64,000 nt of DNA from Sipunculus nudus (taxonomy: Eukaryota > Annelida > Sipuncula > Golfingiida > Sipunculidae), in the NCBI GenBank assembly GCA_026874595.1, contig CM049322.1, positions 42,400,340-42,464,339 of the forward strand. The letters are read 5' to 3'. The position numbers were made by a program, and so were the translations under genes. How positions within the stretch are numbered: position 1 is the first letter of the stretch; each line of letters opens with the position of its first letter. Shown in pieces: positions 34,170-47,638 of this stretch. The notes under the pieces were generated by a model. That model saw nothing but the letters and a program-made list of their open reading frames with translations. It ran no database searches and was not told the DNA's origin.

Positions 34170-37100
34170 AGAGAGATAGAAAGAGAGAGGTGATGTAGAC
34201 TAGCTTAAGTACTCCAAACGCTCCCAAAAGGTCACTTTATTTTTCGGAGTCCACCAGAATCGGGTCTCGGCTACTGCAGACACACGGATACGGATGGAAA
34301 TGTCGATTCATCTAAGTGTCCATGTACGTTGTCTGGACTATGAAACGTCAGGTTTCATAACATGAGTTATAAACATGGATGTGTTTACGCAGCGGTCAAT
34401 GTTGGCTGCAAATACTCAGACATTACGATACAGACCATATCAGCTGCCTGTGCTTTTGACATTCGGCACTTTGAAACCATCTCTCACTTACAGTACTTAA
34501 ATTGCAGACATTTCAACATATTCAGTTACGGGAATAGTCTTAGGTTATATGATCTGTGGTGAGGTTAATGTTTTAAATTAATATTTTAATAAAATGAAAC
34601 ATCGTTGAGCGGACACGTGACTTACAAATCGTAAATGGTGCCCATCATTACCATCAATACCCTATTTTTCATTCTCGATTCGTGGTCTTGGTATATGTTG
34701 TTCGGGGGGGGGGGGAATTTACCAAACCCAACTCGTGCAATTTCGACTAGTAACATTACATACTAATCCAACACGGCGTCCAATTGACTGCTAAAATGTA
34801 CGAAAAGAACCTAAACTATCATATATATTTTTTTTACTAGATATGTGATGTTGGCATCTACTACTGTGTTGCTTGTGGGGTCATGTAAATCAATTAACTA
34901 AGTTGCTGTCACACGACTGCCAAATCCTATATCCTATCCAATATCATTAATTGATGAAAATCTTATAATAATTATCCTAGAGTCGTGATAAAGGTCTCCA
35001 CTACCACCCTTTTGGGTCGAGAATTCCATTATAAGCAAATAAATAATCCCCTAGCAGTCACGAATGGCAAATCTAAGATGGCGTCAAAATTAGCTGTCAG
35101 TTACGAACAATGTACACTAAAATAGTTATGTTAGGATTACTCGTCATCGTATCTGCCCATTTTTGGAACTGGTGTTCAATATAAGGCTTGCTCAGTGGTT
35201 GAAATATCAGTGAGTATACGTTTGTAAACTTTAAACCTATACACCTATGTAAGATGTCAAGCAAGACGCTTGTAAACTTATGTATCTGTATTAGTACCAC
35301 AGCTTGAATGAATCTTTATATGTATGCGCTAGGGTGTAGGGCGTATAAGAATCATCGAGTATTTAAATATTCTAAAATATCAAGCAAGCCATAATGATGG
35401 ACATCAGTACAATTCAAAGGACCAAAACCGTGCATTTTTCTCAGATTAGATCTCTGCTTCGTGGATTGTTCGCTCACAACGCTTTGATAAACAGCTCTAG
35501 ACACAACGGACAATAAAACATTTAATATAAACCAACTGTAGAAGATTACAGTGACAGCGTTAATTCCTGGAAAAAAAGTAATCAACTGATCATCCTTCAG
35601 TTGTTCAACCCCTACCACGAACTGATATTACGTTGTGAGAATTCTTAATAAATGGGGCGAAGCCTTTATTTTATTTTTCAGAAAAGGCACAGCCAAGCAT
35701 GAGGACAAGATTCACGGGGTATGGTTTGCTTTCAGAACAACACTTCTCATACAGCTATCAATCCACCCTTCCATGATCAACTAAATACTGATAAACAGGG
35801 CTTTCTCACAACCTCTCTACCATCTGTCTGTCATAAGTGTCAATTCCTCTCTGCTAGCCAGTAGTTATGGAGCTGTGATATATTTTTGTTAATATCCTGA
35901 CTGCCTAGAGGAAGCCAACCCTCTCTGCAGACACGCTGATTATGCATTGTCAAATTTGCGGCATATTGCAAACAATGGACAGACATGCTGTTTCTCACGG
36001 CACTGGTAAATTACACTCTGATAGTCTGCTGATTCTGATCTTTTTTACAAAAACAGAATACAAAACAAACTATATGCATCCGAAATAGAGGAATAAAATC
36101 AAAAGAGTGGATACTGATTAACTATGCCATCTCTCACAAGTGAGATGCCTAAACCTCCATGATCACCGGGGCCATGCACAGCGCTGAATGTTGGTTTTGG
36201 CCAATACCTGGTAAGACACCTTGCCTCCGTCCACTAGAATAAAAAAGTTCATCAGTACTGGTCACAATCCAGCCTTAAAGAGTTACAACGGGCATACCTT
36301 CAAGGCCACGTTACCATCAGGCTTGTCAGCTGATATTTCGCGGATGTCTGTCAGGAAATGCAAACTAACAGCTGGGCCGGAATCATTCCTGAATGGACAA
36401 TCCAATCAACATTCGGTTCAAAAGAAAGAATCAAAAGGAAGGATTTGACGAAAATGACAAACAATCCAAAACTTTAATGTTGATAAACAGAAAGCCTTCA
36501 AAGCCAAGCAGCATGATGTCCTGCACCCCAATTAAGATTCCCTTACTGGACGCTACTTCGAAGTCACAAGTTTTACTATGGTGTGCCCTGTGTTAAATAG
36601 CATTAAAACGTTTGTAAAACTGCTGTAGCTGTTCCTAAGGGTTAATGGACAAAACTATCAATATAGAACGTATATGAGAAGAAAGGTGAAGCAGACGAGA
36701 AATGGGGTTAATATTCAGTAAACAGTTTGCACATGTCAGTAAGTCTTCGTGCATCTTTTAGTCTTAATTCAGGCCTTGGGTGATTACTTCCTTCTCTACA
36801 AGAATCCATATATAGTGGGTCTTATTATTTGAGCCCTGACCTTTTTTTTTTTGCTTGTTTTCATATTTTAACTTATAATGTTTATACACAATGAATTGAT
36901 TTTGCTAAGAATAAGATAATAATAGTTAATATACGTTGAAGAAGACCTAACATTGCATATCACTAAATATCTAGAAGTCAAAATATAAACATGTCACAGA
37001 ATTGAGTTACAACGATTAGCATGTCTGATTATATATGTAACACAAGTGTAGGCCATGCCAAAACTTAAACGTATAATCTTTAAACACATCAGGACATTAT

Positions 37101-37973
37101 TGGATGGCCTTCTTTTCAATGGGTGGTCACGTCACGAGGGACCCTATGTCACCTGTGCAAAAGGTATCTCAGGGAGACACGTGGCGTGCCTGTCTATCAA
37201 CTTGCGGTGCCTGGGCCGGGATGATATCTTGTATACTGGACATATGCAAAAGTTGATAGGTTGCTAAAATGCAGATCTCGGAAAGATGTTCATATAATTT
37301 GTGACGGCAAATATGATGATCAGATCGATCAAAAGTTTAGTTTAAATTAAACACGTTTTGGCCATCACGGGTTTTATAGGCTGGTCCTCATATTTGTAGG
37401 AAAATGGAAAGAGACCATTGGAAGTCATCTTTTTTATCCCCTGCATATGATCCAATATGTCTGGATATGGTATTTTTCAATTTGTGTTAATGTGTACTAA
37501 GGCAATATCTAACACAGTTACTGATTTGAACAGTTATTGGCAGGTGCTGTTTTTATTTATACAGAAATATAAATGACACTCCCTAATGTTTGATGAATGA
37601 AAACGCCAATTTCTATATATCCTTCGGACATCCAAGCGAGCCACTTACATGTCATCATAAAATATAATGTTAATGTTAATGAAGTATATTTGAGGACATC
37701 CGTCGACACCATAATTTTCATTACATTCAAACTTCAATTCAAACAACGAAATGGAAGTTCTATGTCTCTTTTTTCTATTTGAAATCCAATGGAAACCATC
37801 CCTCTTGTGCACAAAAAATAATCAATTTATAATACGGAAATATTATTTGGCTAAAGTGTAATAACAAGAAATAACCATGCAAATGAATCATAGGTTAACC
37901 ATAATGCCATAGTGAAAACCGTTAATGTTCAGGATATCTGTTGTTTTCATAACAGAAGTCTTAGAATTTTGGC
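33191..37973. other. No gene recognised
   Basis: Contains poly-C (33522-33538), (AT)n 34116-34167 followed by GA, and poly-G (34706-34715). Several 60-88 codon frames (35352-35618, 36221-36448, 37055-37267) have no recognisable motif. About 37800-37973 is the 3' flank of locus C (CTTGTGCACAAAA...), shared with locus D. Confidence 0.4.
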
Positions 37974-39208
37974 TCAGATTCTGGTTACGCGGACTCTCAT
38001 CTCTTTGAGTGCGGAAACTATACCAACGGCTACATCTGGCGTCACACACAGTGTCGTAGGGTCCAGTAAAGTTAATATTTCAACAGTTTTTGAACCACCA
38101 TCCTCCTGGAAAGGTGCCAGCACAGTTTCCACTGATTTTATCATTGTCTCTATCATTTGTAGAGAACTTCATGCCTTTGTGTCTCACAATGCCGCATCGT
38201 GTTGCTGTGTCTGTTTCACCGCTGATTGATAGTTGATAACCACTCGCTTCCGGTCCGACAGAAAAATGGCTGAATTCAGAGTAGGCCGTAGCACCAGTGC
38301 TCCATAACATCATGTCAAATCGAGCCTTGTAGCGTCTTTGGGATGTGAGATAATACATGAATTTTTACCAACCGAGTACTCGGATTGAGGGTTCCCGAAA
38401 CCGTTCTTGTATTCTTTTCATGTGCGGGTGAAATCAACAGACCCCCGGATTCTTCTCATCAAAACCGTCCACGGAGCACCATCCATTTCGCATCTGACCA
38501 TATATAGCATTTTGGCACCATCTGGCTTGATAGTGACACCTCGAGCGAAAACTCCCTTGCAATCTGTAATTTTATTAATTACAGTTTAACAAGGTGAAAA
38601 CTCCATACTTGGAAAACTAACAAAAAACATCGAACCACTGTGGTTCAGGAGTTTTATCAGTGAAGCGAGTTGCACTGCCGAAGCATAGAGGAAAGCTGTC
38701 CGATACAAATTATCGAACACATATACCCGTATGTATTTTTAGCCTTCTGGGGTCATTTATATTTTAATCAGGCTGCATTTCGCATTATTTATATATATAG
38801 CGTAATCAGTGTGTATTATGATCATATACTGGAGTGTTATCTGGTTATTAGATAATGCATAAATCAAAACATAATGTAAAACAAACAGAAATTTACCAGA
38901 CAGCTTTCAATTTTATGGGAATTATAATAGAGGGGTTGTTATTTGGAATTCATTATTTAAAGAGAAAAAATACCATACGAATCAACTAAACGAACATCAA
39001 TTTATGCTTTTACCCCAAAAAAAACTTAAGTGTACGTCAACCTACCTGTTGGGAAACGCTGTCGTACACTTCCATAGAAGTACATATGCAACTTATTAAG
39101 GCTGGATATGTTGTTTTTTTTTAAACCCACGTATGTTGCCTGATACATTATATACACAAGCAAGGCTGACTGCAAAGAGCAGTAGAAGAGCATCGCCATT
39201 TTGGGCAT
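37974..39208 (-). pseudogene. FReD pseudogene C (short N-terminus)
   Basis: Exon 1 is 39208-39046 (54 codons + 1 nt, donor CCAACAG|GTAGG): signal peptide MPKMAMLFYC..., then MYQATYVGLKKNN and HMYFYGSVRQRFPT. It lacks the coiled-coil stalk of gene A. Exon 2 is 38563-37974 (590 nt, acceptor AAAATTACAG|AT TGC). Lesions: a deletion after CKGVFARG; TGG to TGA in the FTRTW(K)EYKNG block; a one-base loss before MYYLTSQ; a stop at GGWWFKNC*; and a frame break before KEMRVRVTRI. DRDNDK and both Cys pairs are otherwise traceable. A TATAAATA-like run stands about 38 bp upstream of the ATG (39241-39246 on the + strand). Exon 1 itself is intact. Confidence 0.88.
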
Positions 39209-39744
39209 CACGTTCCGGTACCTTTATTTATATTTTTATATTTATAACAGCAATACGTCTTAAACCGTTCCTAAGTTATAGATTCCGTGATGATATAACG
39301 TGTTTAAATTTGCGAACAATAGCGGGGCAACCCTGGGTAAATGTTTCATTGTTGTACTCTTGGAAGTTTTAGAATATGTATATTCTTTATGTTGACAATA
39401 CGTGATACACGTATGATATAAAATAATTATATGTTATGACCACTATGATTAATGTTAATGTTAAGCCTTGTAATATGTGTATACTCGTTTAAAAAGAATT
39501 AATCCTTACGGACTTTTAAAACGTCATATGCGTTCTTCTCAAGCTGTCTCTTTCTTTATTCAAGAACTGAATAAAGATTGCCAAAGGCTACTAGACTTTT
39601 TGTATCCTTTTTGGAATATGAGGTGCTGACATTTCTTGTACAGTTTATCAATACACATCAGAAAACGTGGGTGAGAATGCACAGCATATGTTCTTCAGAG
39701 AAATTATCTCAAAATACAGAATGGAAATAAATTCACTAATTGCT

Positions 39745-39752
39745 TTAAAGTA

Positions 39753-39799
<47 letters not shown>

Positions 39800-40500
39800 A
39801 TTCCAATAATCAATATCAATATGAATCTCACTAAGCGTAGATAATTCAGTCTCCCGATACTTTGTATGCCTAAAACTTTTTTTTTATTTATTTTTCCTGG
39901 AGATAACCGCCTCCTTTTGATTGCAAACTTAAAATTATGGAACTTTAAGTATATATACATCTGAAGAATTCCATTCCGGTTTCGGATTATGTGACAGGCC
40001 AGGTTACTACTGTACCTGCGAACCCTAGGAGTGAAATCGTCCCCATTCCTGGGTCATTCCAGTTTGTCTGAGATTTTCAACATATTCCTTTAATTAAGTA
40101 TAACTTAATCATTTTCTCCCAGCAGGGGTAATGATATCAAGCTACATTTCATTCACATTATACTGACAAACTGAAAATGTGTTTTGCCAATAAATATAGT
40201 TTGCTTGACAAGTTTCTTTCAAATAGCTTTCTCAACAAAGATATTATCATTAGGGCACATTGACTGGAATTATACATATTTCATTGCGCTGATTATGGAA
40301 TATTCACATTCCATTGAATTGGGTCACCTAATGTATATTTTCTTTTGATAATCCATAGTACACATTCATGTACACATTCTGTAGATATTTTAATTCAATA
40401 GACAAATATGCTGATTTAAAGATAGCAGCACACAGAGGCAAACACGTAGCAACATGTCACATGCTGAGTCATCGGGGAAACTTGCAAAAATATGAATATG
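39745..40500. repeat. Dispersed repeat, long copy
   Basis: Aligns by eye with 16090-16870 (see there). It lies about 550 bp upstream of pseudogene C. Confidence 0.65.
39758..39797. repeat. (AT)n microsatellite
   Basis: About 40 bases of AT at the left edge of the dispersed repeat. Confidence 0.9.
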
Positions 40501-42233
40501 ATTACTTTGCCATGTAGCGACATCTGCAGGCGACTAAATAATTAAGTATTTGTTGATGTTAAATGAGTGCTTTCGCCTTGAATCTTAAAATCTGTCCTTT
40601 AACCGAAGATAGGTAGCACACCCTCAGTCATCAACACGTTTTTTATTTAATTTTTTAAACCCGATCGGGGACATTTAAGTGACAAGCAATTGTAAATCTA
40701 GAAAGCCGGCCGGTTAATAATTATTTGCATTATTTTACTCGAAAAAAATGCTCTCAAATATCAATTATCATTTAACACACAAATAAAAAATCACACAAAC
40801 AATTATAGCGTCTTAAAAGTCCACGGTTTAAGTGAAATAGATACAATGGAATATTTAGTGTCGGCTAAAGCAAGAATCGATTCAATGGCACAGTACAGGT
40901 CAATCCCCTCAGGGGGGAAATTTGTCCTACTTGCTTTAACTAGCTATCAATTTGATGTTATTCTTAATATGCAAGACTTATCCCTATATGAAGCGACCCT
41001 TATCTAAAAGAAACTATACAACTTAACCGCTGTTGATTACACTATAAAATCTCATCCCAGTCAAGCTCTTATAAAATCAATGCTTTGAGGAAAGGCCCTA
41101 AGCCTGTGTGCCACGATTGAACGATGGATTAACTTTAACAATGATGAAATTTACTTATACTGTTTAGACTTTCTCTACACCAAATGTTGATAAATAAACC
41201 CATGCGTGAAAAACAAGGATAACCTATTATAAATATATGACAACCTGAGCCGACTGAAAAAAAGGCTTCAAAAGGGATGAGAGAATATGGTCCGTTGGTG
41301 TGGTAATACAATCTCATGGTCCTTGCCTTGGTATACTTAGCAATGCATTGGGTTTTATTGTGTTGTGGAGTAAATTAATAAACAGCAAAAAAGCACTGTC
41401 GCTATGAATCGCCTCATGGCTCAAACGTTCACTCTCCCTCAAGTGTTATTTCATTCATAACCAAATACCTATCAGATATCTTAAATAAGTGTTTCAGTGA
41501 TGGAAAATAATTACATTTTTCCATATGATTGCTGTTCAACTTTTTCTTAGTACTGATGGTTAATCATTCTATTTAAATTCATTCTAGTAAAATTTGAATA
41601 CGCCTGAAACAATCTTATTGATATTATACATCTCAAATAGGTGCTGATAATCGGTCTTTACGCCTTATATTGTCCTCGGAAATTGTTAAAAAATGAAGGA
41701 TGTTAATTTGCATAAGATGTGTGTCCACGTTTCGATATTGCCCCCTCTGACGACACGGGAACGATAAAAAGGATTTGCATCACAACCCATATGTGTGTGT
41801 CATTAAAACCTTTATTTTGTGTCGGGTTAATATGACCATTAACACGGACATTAATACACCCCACACACAGTGGTTCTACTCAATTCCGTGTTATTCTTTC
41901 ACTTTAATTGTAGAATGAAATATATTTCCAGGAAAACAAAAGTGACCTCTGTTTTAAGGTTGACAGGGCTTTGGCGAAAATATGATCACTTTTCCAACCA
42001 TAAGAGTGACATTTGACGGTGATTACATTGAGCATTTTTTTCTTTATTTTATTCACCATCATTTACGTCATCTCAAATAAAGGCATTTCAAAATGACAAA
42101 AAATTTAATAGATTTGACATTTGCCTGCTTTATTACAATATTACCAGATCATGAAGTTTGATGAATAAAAAAAGACGCTTTTGCAACTTTTTGTGACATT
42201 AGCGAACCCATTGGAATGCATGCAAATGCAAAG

Positions 42234-42237
<4 letters not shown>
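40501..42237. other. No gene recognised
   Basis: AT-rich spacer; short open frames only. Confidence 0.4.
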
Positions 42238-42238
<1 letters not shown>

Positions 42239-42306
<68 letters not shown>

Positions 42307-42527
42307 ATAGGTATATGTGTGTCTTTATATATATATCATTATTACTCCGAGTTTCATGCCGTACCTGGTATAACCCCCGGGTCCCCCGGCAACGGCGTGA
42401 TATTTCGAAGTTATAACACGATGCTCCAACGTACTTAACTTTGAGCTAAGCCAATCGACATCAGTTGTACCGAGTACTACACTGCAAGTACTGAACCCTA
42501 CTTAGGACAATAATATATATTTATATA

Positions 42528-42614
<87 letters not shown>
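42239..42614. repeat. (AT)n, then (AT)n(GA)n microsatellites
   Basis: AT 42239-42310 with small breaks, AT 42513-42580, and GA 42581-42614. Between them, 42434-42452 (- strand GGCTTAGCTCAAAG) resembles a pol III A box, weakly suggesting a SINE relic. Confidence 0.88.
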
Positions 42615-42616
<2 letters not shown>

Positions 42617-42799
42617 AGTGGAAGAGAGGGGACACAGGCATACTGACACATGTAGATTCAAGACATTTATATATAAAGTATCTACCTCCCACTGTGGGTG
42701 ACACTCTGTCTGCAAATAAAATATTTTGGCATTCTTGTATCTTTCATTATATTTAGAGCTGTTTTCTTTCATTGATTACAGACCTGTACTTTATTGTCT

Positions 42800-43330
42800 G
42801 GCAAGCAGGTGCTAAGACTAACGCCAGGGGAAGTGGACATGAGAGGAGCTTGCTAGAGGTGCAGCTTAATATGACCCATGGCAAATGCTACCGCGCTATT
42901 GTTTGCCTATTTGCGACAGTTATTGCTACCGCGCATATTGGTTTGGGTGGTCCTGTTCGAGCGAACTCTAGCAGCAATAACTAGCACTAAGATAATATAA
43001 GCAGAAATTGTGATCGAATATCCATAGCCTCCGTTGGTACCTATGACAGCCACTTGCTACCGTGCAGGTCTGATTTGCAACCGCGCACTTTGCGCATAAC
43101 AGCCGGGCTGTGCCTGATGGTAGCAAGTCCAGTAGCTGCTCAGTGCGAGATGTCGGAAGCTATGCGCAAGAGTAGCAAATGCTACCATGCGACTGCTATT
43201 TGCTACCGCGTTCTTTGGGCTCATCAGCGCTGAGCGCATAATAGTAGCAAGAAGAATGGATGCTGGGTGTGCGTTGTGCTGGACTAATCGCAATGGAAGG
43301 AGAGGATCCCAGGGATCAGTCTGGAAAACG
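42800..43330. repeat. GC-rich island with iterated TTGCTACCGCGC word
   Basis: The core TTGCTACC(G) occurs on the + strand at 42885-42896 (ATGCTACCGCGC), 42923-42934, 43054-43065, 43075-43086 (TTGCAACCGCGC), 43180-43186 and 43199-43210, and on the - strand at 43119-43127, 43172-43179 and 43244-43251. GCGCATA/TATGCGC words are interspersed. GTAGCAAATGCTAC at 43172-43185 pairs with itself. Composition is unlike the surroundings. It sits directly before a truncated FReD end, so it may be an insertion. The open frames here are not recognisable genes. Confidence 0.7.
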
Positions 43331-43371
43331 GATAGTTCCCCGCATATATGTTCCCGGGTTATTTATATGTT

Positions 43372-43560
43372 CATTTAACAGGAAAGCACGACACTAACTG
43401 TGACACCAGATGGAGCCTCTGGTTAGGAAGAAACTACCCAAAGAGAAGAGCATTGATGTGACGAGAAATTGTTTTCAGATGCTCCAGCTCTGTGACGTTA
43501 TAATCGCGAAATAATAACAAAACCACCGGGGATGGTGTAGTTACTTGCCTTTCTAAATTA
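43372..43560 (+). pseudogene. FReD relic (last ~30 codons plus 3' flank)
   Basis: HLTGKHDTNCDTRWSLW is the HFTGPYDNNCDARCSRW segment with the second Cys of the C-terminal pair lost. The frame then breaks and ends at TGA 43459-43461. The following TTTTCAGATGCTCCAG...TGTGACGT and the ATGGTGTAGTTACTTGCCTTTCTAA region match the gene A/B 3' flank. Everything 5' of this is missing, the left junction being the GC-rich island. Confidence 0.75.
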
Positions 43561-44149
43561 TTTACTAGGTAACATTTTGATCTTTTAGCGTTGTCTTGCT
43601 TTAATTATCTGCTTGCTACAACCATTGAGCTACAGGCATCCTTAACGTCCTACTCGAGCTCTTTTTTATATTTCTATTTTTATTGAAGAATACATCCTTG
43701 AAGCAGCTGTATGTATACTTATTTGAAAATAGAATTGTATGGACTGACTTGCATACAAAATGCATGAATGTACGATAAATGCCCAATTACAAAAGAGATT
43801 CCATAGTAAGACAGCTGAAGCTTGACTTTTTTTCATATCTAATGCTTTCTGCTCCCGTGCTATATACATACTATATCATTCGATTAATATCTTACGTTTG
43901 AAAACTTAACCTATTATTATTTTTTGTCCTTTTGATTCACATATATCCGGTAAAAATACGACTGTGAATGATCAAGTGTTGAACATAACAATGTTGTCAT
44001 TATATATTTGTTTATAATTATAATAATTGTTTAAAAAATGTAACATTTTGCTCCTGTTGTAGTTTAAAGTTTATTTAAACAAAAACTAATGGTTTGCAAG
44101 CCTTCAACAGTGTTGTAATGCTTATTGTAAAACAAAAAAAGCCCGAGGA

Positions 44150-44204
44150 CGAGTGATCTGTATCAGTTGGCATTCGGGGAAATCTAGTTCGGGGTTCAAA
44201 CCCT
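44150..44204 (+). repeat. tRNA-like SINE head (degenerate)
   Basis: GTGATCTGTATCAGTTGG resembles an A box, and GGTTCAAACCC (44193-44203) fits the B box consensus about 30 bases later. Confidence 0.35.
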
Positions 44205-44439
44205 AAAGAATAAAGGATATTCAAGTAAGTGGTGATATCTGTTTGACAAGACATTTACACTATGACAAACATTACACTTGTTATCATATATTATAAACAA
44301 CACACGTACCGCTTCCTCGGGGCACAGTTATTTATAAGAAAATAAATAAAGTATTGTTTATATGGGGTAAGCGTTTATGGAAATTTCATACCATCCGCAT
44401 GACATAATATATAAAATGATTTTTTTTACAAGGATTAGT

Positions 44440-44560
44440 GATTTTTCCTGGACACTTTTCATTTACCTCTATCAACAGTTTCACTTAAAAACTACTTAAT
44501 TGGGTCAAAATGGTTAAAATCACAGTAAGAGTGAAAGTATAAGAAGGCATGTATGAAGGA
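44440..44560 (+). repeat. FReD 3'-flank repeat unit, degenerate fourth copy
   Basis: ACAGTTTCACTTAAAAACTA followed by TTGGGTCAAAATGG resembles the 24160-24594 units. It lies about 900 bp after the FReD relic. Confidence 0.5.
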
Positions 44561-45654
44561 TCACTGTTGTGATGGTACTATGTTACATGATATATTGGTC
44601 ATCCTGCATTAAACCAGTATTTACTGGAATTATATAAAATTTTGACAGCTTAAGATACGTGGCGTTTTCTCAGCTCTCTGCCAACCAAATTTCTTCCACT
44701 ACACTAGTTTTATTATACGAAGTTTTCTGTGAACCGTAGAGTATCAGATATATCGTTTTATTAATGTACTTTTTGGATACGTTCGTTGTTTAGTTACAGA
44801 TGATGATGCTGGCCATAATTATGTACATCTCAATTGCTTTCAAGGACATATTGACTACCGTGCCTAAAACCAGTGGCACACCTTCTTGCTGGTTCTTGTG
44901 TATTGCTGTTTTTGGCATATAGCATACTGGTCACAGTTTAGCAGGAATAACTTTTTACAATTAAATATATCGGTCATCGGAACGATTTATGGAAACAGTA
45001 TGTGTATTAATTATATAGGTCAAAGGTCATTATCAAGGTCATCAAAACACGTCAAATTCTTATTTCTTTCATAACTTTGTCAATATTGATTCTCTCTTTG
45101 TCATTCGACTGTTTTTATATAATTTCCGGTAAGCCCTCGACTTCTGGTCGTCTAGTTTTGAATTCACGGGTCTCATAGAATATTGAGAATCAAGATACAG
45201 GAGTATCCACTATCAATTTGAACAAAATGATGTTTTTTATCTGACTATTTTCTATAATTCCTAATGTGAATGTCTTAATTCTTCTTTTGAAATGCGTTAA
45301 GTGTTGATACAAATGAACTTGACATTAACATATGTAGATGTCAATTACTTAAAATGATATGTGAAACATCCTGTCTTTAATCCGTTCACTGGGATTATGT
45401 AAAGTTTTACACATCTAAATATAGGTAGAGCTCTTTCGTAGTCCAATTGACTTTCACTAGAAATTGTTTTCTTAGTTAGATTAAAGACATTAAACTCATC
45501 CATTTAACTCATCCATATTTTACATTAAATGAAGAAAACATAACGTTTTTGTCCTTTTTTTGCATAAGAAACAAACCAACCTAAATCCTAAATTGGGTTA
45601 TGGATGTTCATGCCGCAAAGGCGTATGGGATGAAAGGGTACGTCGTTAGCAGGA

Positions 45655-45695
<41 letters not shown>

Positions 45696-46150
45696 GTAAA
45701 TAGGAAGAGGGACGCCTTTAAGATAGACTAACTGTTTTTTTTTAAACACGTGTGTGTTAATGAACAAGTTAGTCTATATAAAAGAGTCTTCAACTTTCAG
45801 AGTAACATGCAGGCGGATGCTCCCTAACTTTGTATCCGAGGCAATGAGCATATTATAGCCATTGAATGGATGAATTCCATAATCGATGGTTTTACTACAT
45901 TCAAAGTGTATTATTAAAGAAAAACGAGTTGAAGGTCAGTTGCCTTTACATTTTTGTTTCACTTTTAAATGCGATGGATACTTACACTCTTTTGCACAAA
46001 ATAAACACTTTACAATCTAGAGTTATTATTTTACTAAAGTTTAATTACAGGATATCATGACCCAAATGAATCAAAGGTTAAACATAGTGTTACCGTTAAC
46101 ATCATTAATATCAGGAATTTTCATTTTGTTTTGGTGACAGTGTTTTTTTC
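44561..46150. other. No gene recognised
   Basis: AT-rich spacer with (AT)n at 45657-45693. About 45980-46150 is 3' flank shared with locus C (TTGCACAAAATAA, AAATGAATCA(A/T)AGGTTAA). Confidence 0.45.
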
Positions 46151-47638
46151 TTAGATTCTGGTTACACGGATGCTCATCTCTTTAAGTGGTGTCCCTCCGT
46201 GCCAACGGCTACACCTGGTCTGACATCTGGTGTCGTAAGGTCCTGTGAACAAAACAGTATAGCAGCTGTTGAACCACCAACCCCCTGAACAGATAACAGC
46301 ACAGTGGCCGCTACGCATGTCATTGTCTCTATCCTTCGTAGAAAACTTCATGCCGTTGTGAAATGCCATGCCGTCTCGAATAGCTGTGCCAGATTCGCCG
46401 CTGATTGATATTTGATAGCCACTTGCTTCCGGTCCGACCCAAAAATTGGTGAATTCGGAATATGCGGTAGCTCCAGTTTTCCAGACCTTCATGTCAAATC
46501 GAGCCTTATAGGGTCTTTGGGTTGTAAGATAATGCAGGAAATCGTTACCAGCCCAGTACTCATATTCAGGGTTCCCGAATCCGTTCTTGTATTCTTTCCA
46601 TGTGCGGTTGAAATCAACAATCCCCCGGAATCGTCTCATCAAAACAGTCCACGGAGCACCATCCATTTCACATCTGACCATGTGTGGCATCTTTGCACCA
46701 TCTGGTTTAATAATATAAACCCCCGTCCTTGTGTCGCCTCTACCAAAAACTCCATTGCAATCTGTAATGTGATTTATAAAATAATAATTCCTTGCACAAT
46801 AATTCGAAATAACCATAGGGTTTTAACCAAATGAACACAATGCACACATGTTGTACATTGACATATTATACTGGTGGTAATGTCATGGCAGGAGTACACC
46901 TTGTAAAATGTACATGGAAGTTCATTGTAACTCACTAAACGACTGCTTTAAATTTACCTAAATGTGTTATTTCGAAACCCCTAAAAACTAGAATGGCTAA
47001 ATTCCATGGTTTCGTAACATGAATGAGCAATGATACATTTTGTAATATTGAATTGAATTAAAAGTGTCATTTATCATTATTGGCGGCCTATTTATTTACT
47101 CTTCTTCCGTTAATATATTGTTAATTTAAATATGTACAATATCATCAGCGATATCCTATAGGGTGGATCCATGTGTAGCTACTGGATTATTCTTGCCAGT
47201 CCTTGCGCTCGAACGCAGATATTCAGCACATCTATCAATGACAGTTTACGTTGGTGTACGTCTTACATCGCAAAGTGAAAACCTTTGCACGTAAAAAGAT
47301 ACTGAATTACATCTAGCGTGGTATCACGTCTTAAACCGCATACTGAAAACCACTGCACGTGAAAACATATAAAATTTGCTATTTAAAGAGAATGTTAATA
47401 TTGTACACCTATCCCATTACCATCACCATATTAATTAACCAGATTAACATTATACTCATAGTTTGTATATTCATTAAACTACCAGTTGGAAACCGTTGGC
47501 GGGAACCTCCGTAAAGTACATATACAGCTGATTAAGGCTGGATATGTTGGGTTTGTTGAAGCCAATTCTGTTGCCTGATGCGTGATATACACAAGCAAAG
47601 CTGACGCCAACAAGTAGGGAAAGAGGAAATATCCCCAT
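46151..47638 (-). CDS. Fibrinogen-related protein (short N-terminus), FReD gene D; lectin exon intact, exon 1 frame broken
   Basis: Secreted FReD lectin, by family. Exon 1 is 47638-47483: signal peptide MGIFPLSLLVGVSFACVYHA, then FNKPNISSLNQLYMYF; donor CCAACTG|GTAGTT. Exon 2 is 46761-46151 (611 nt, the same length as in gene A; acceptor CACATTACAG|AT TGC). It is fully open and encodes a complete fibrinogen C-terminal domain: CNGVFGRGDTRTGVY, RCEMDGAPWTVLMRRF, KFSTKDRDNDM (Ca2+ site), GHCAV...GGWWFNSC, a C-terminal CQTRC pair and MSIRVTRI. Exon 1 is 156 nt and ends phase 0, whereas exon 2 needs phase 1. Relative to locus C, one T is missing in the MYFYG codons (TACTTTACGG), so the join is out of frame. 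It is either a very young pseudogene or an assembly error in a T run. It is the only - strand FReD locus with an undamaged lectin domain. No TATA box was found. Confidence 0.75.
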
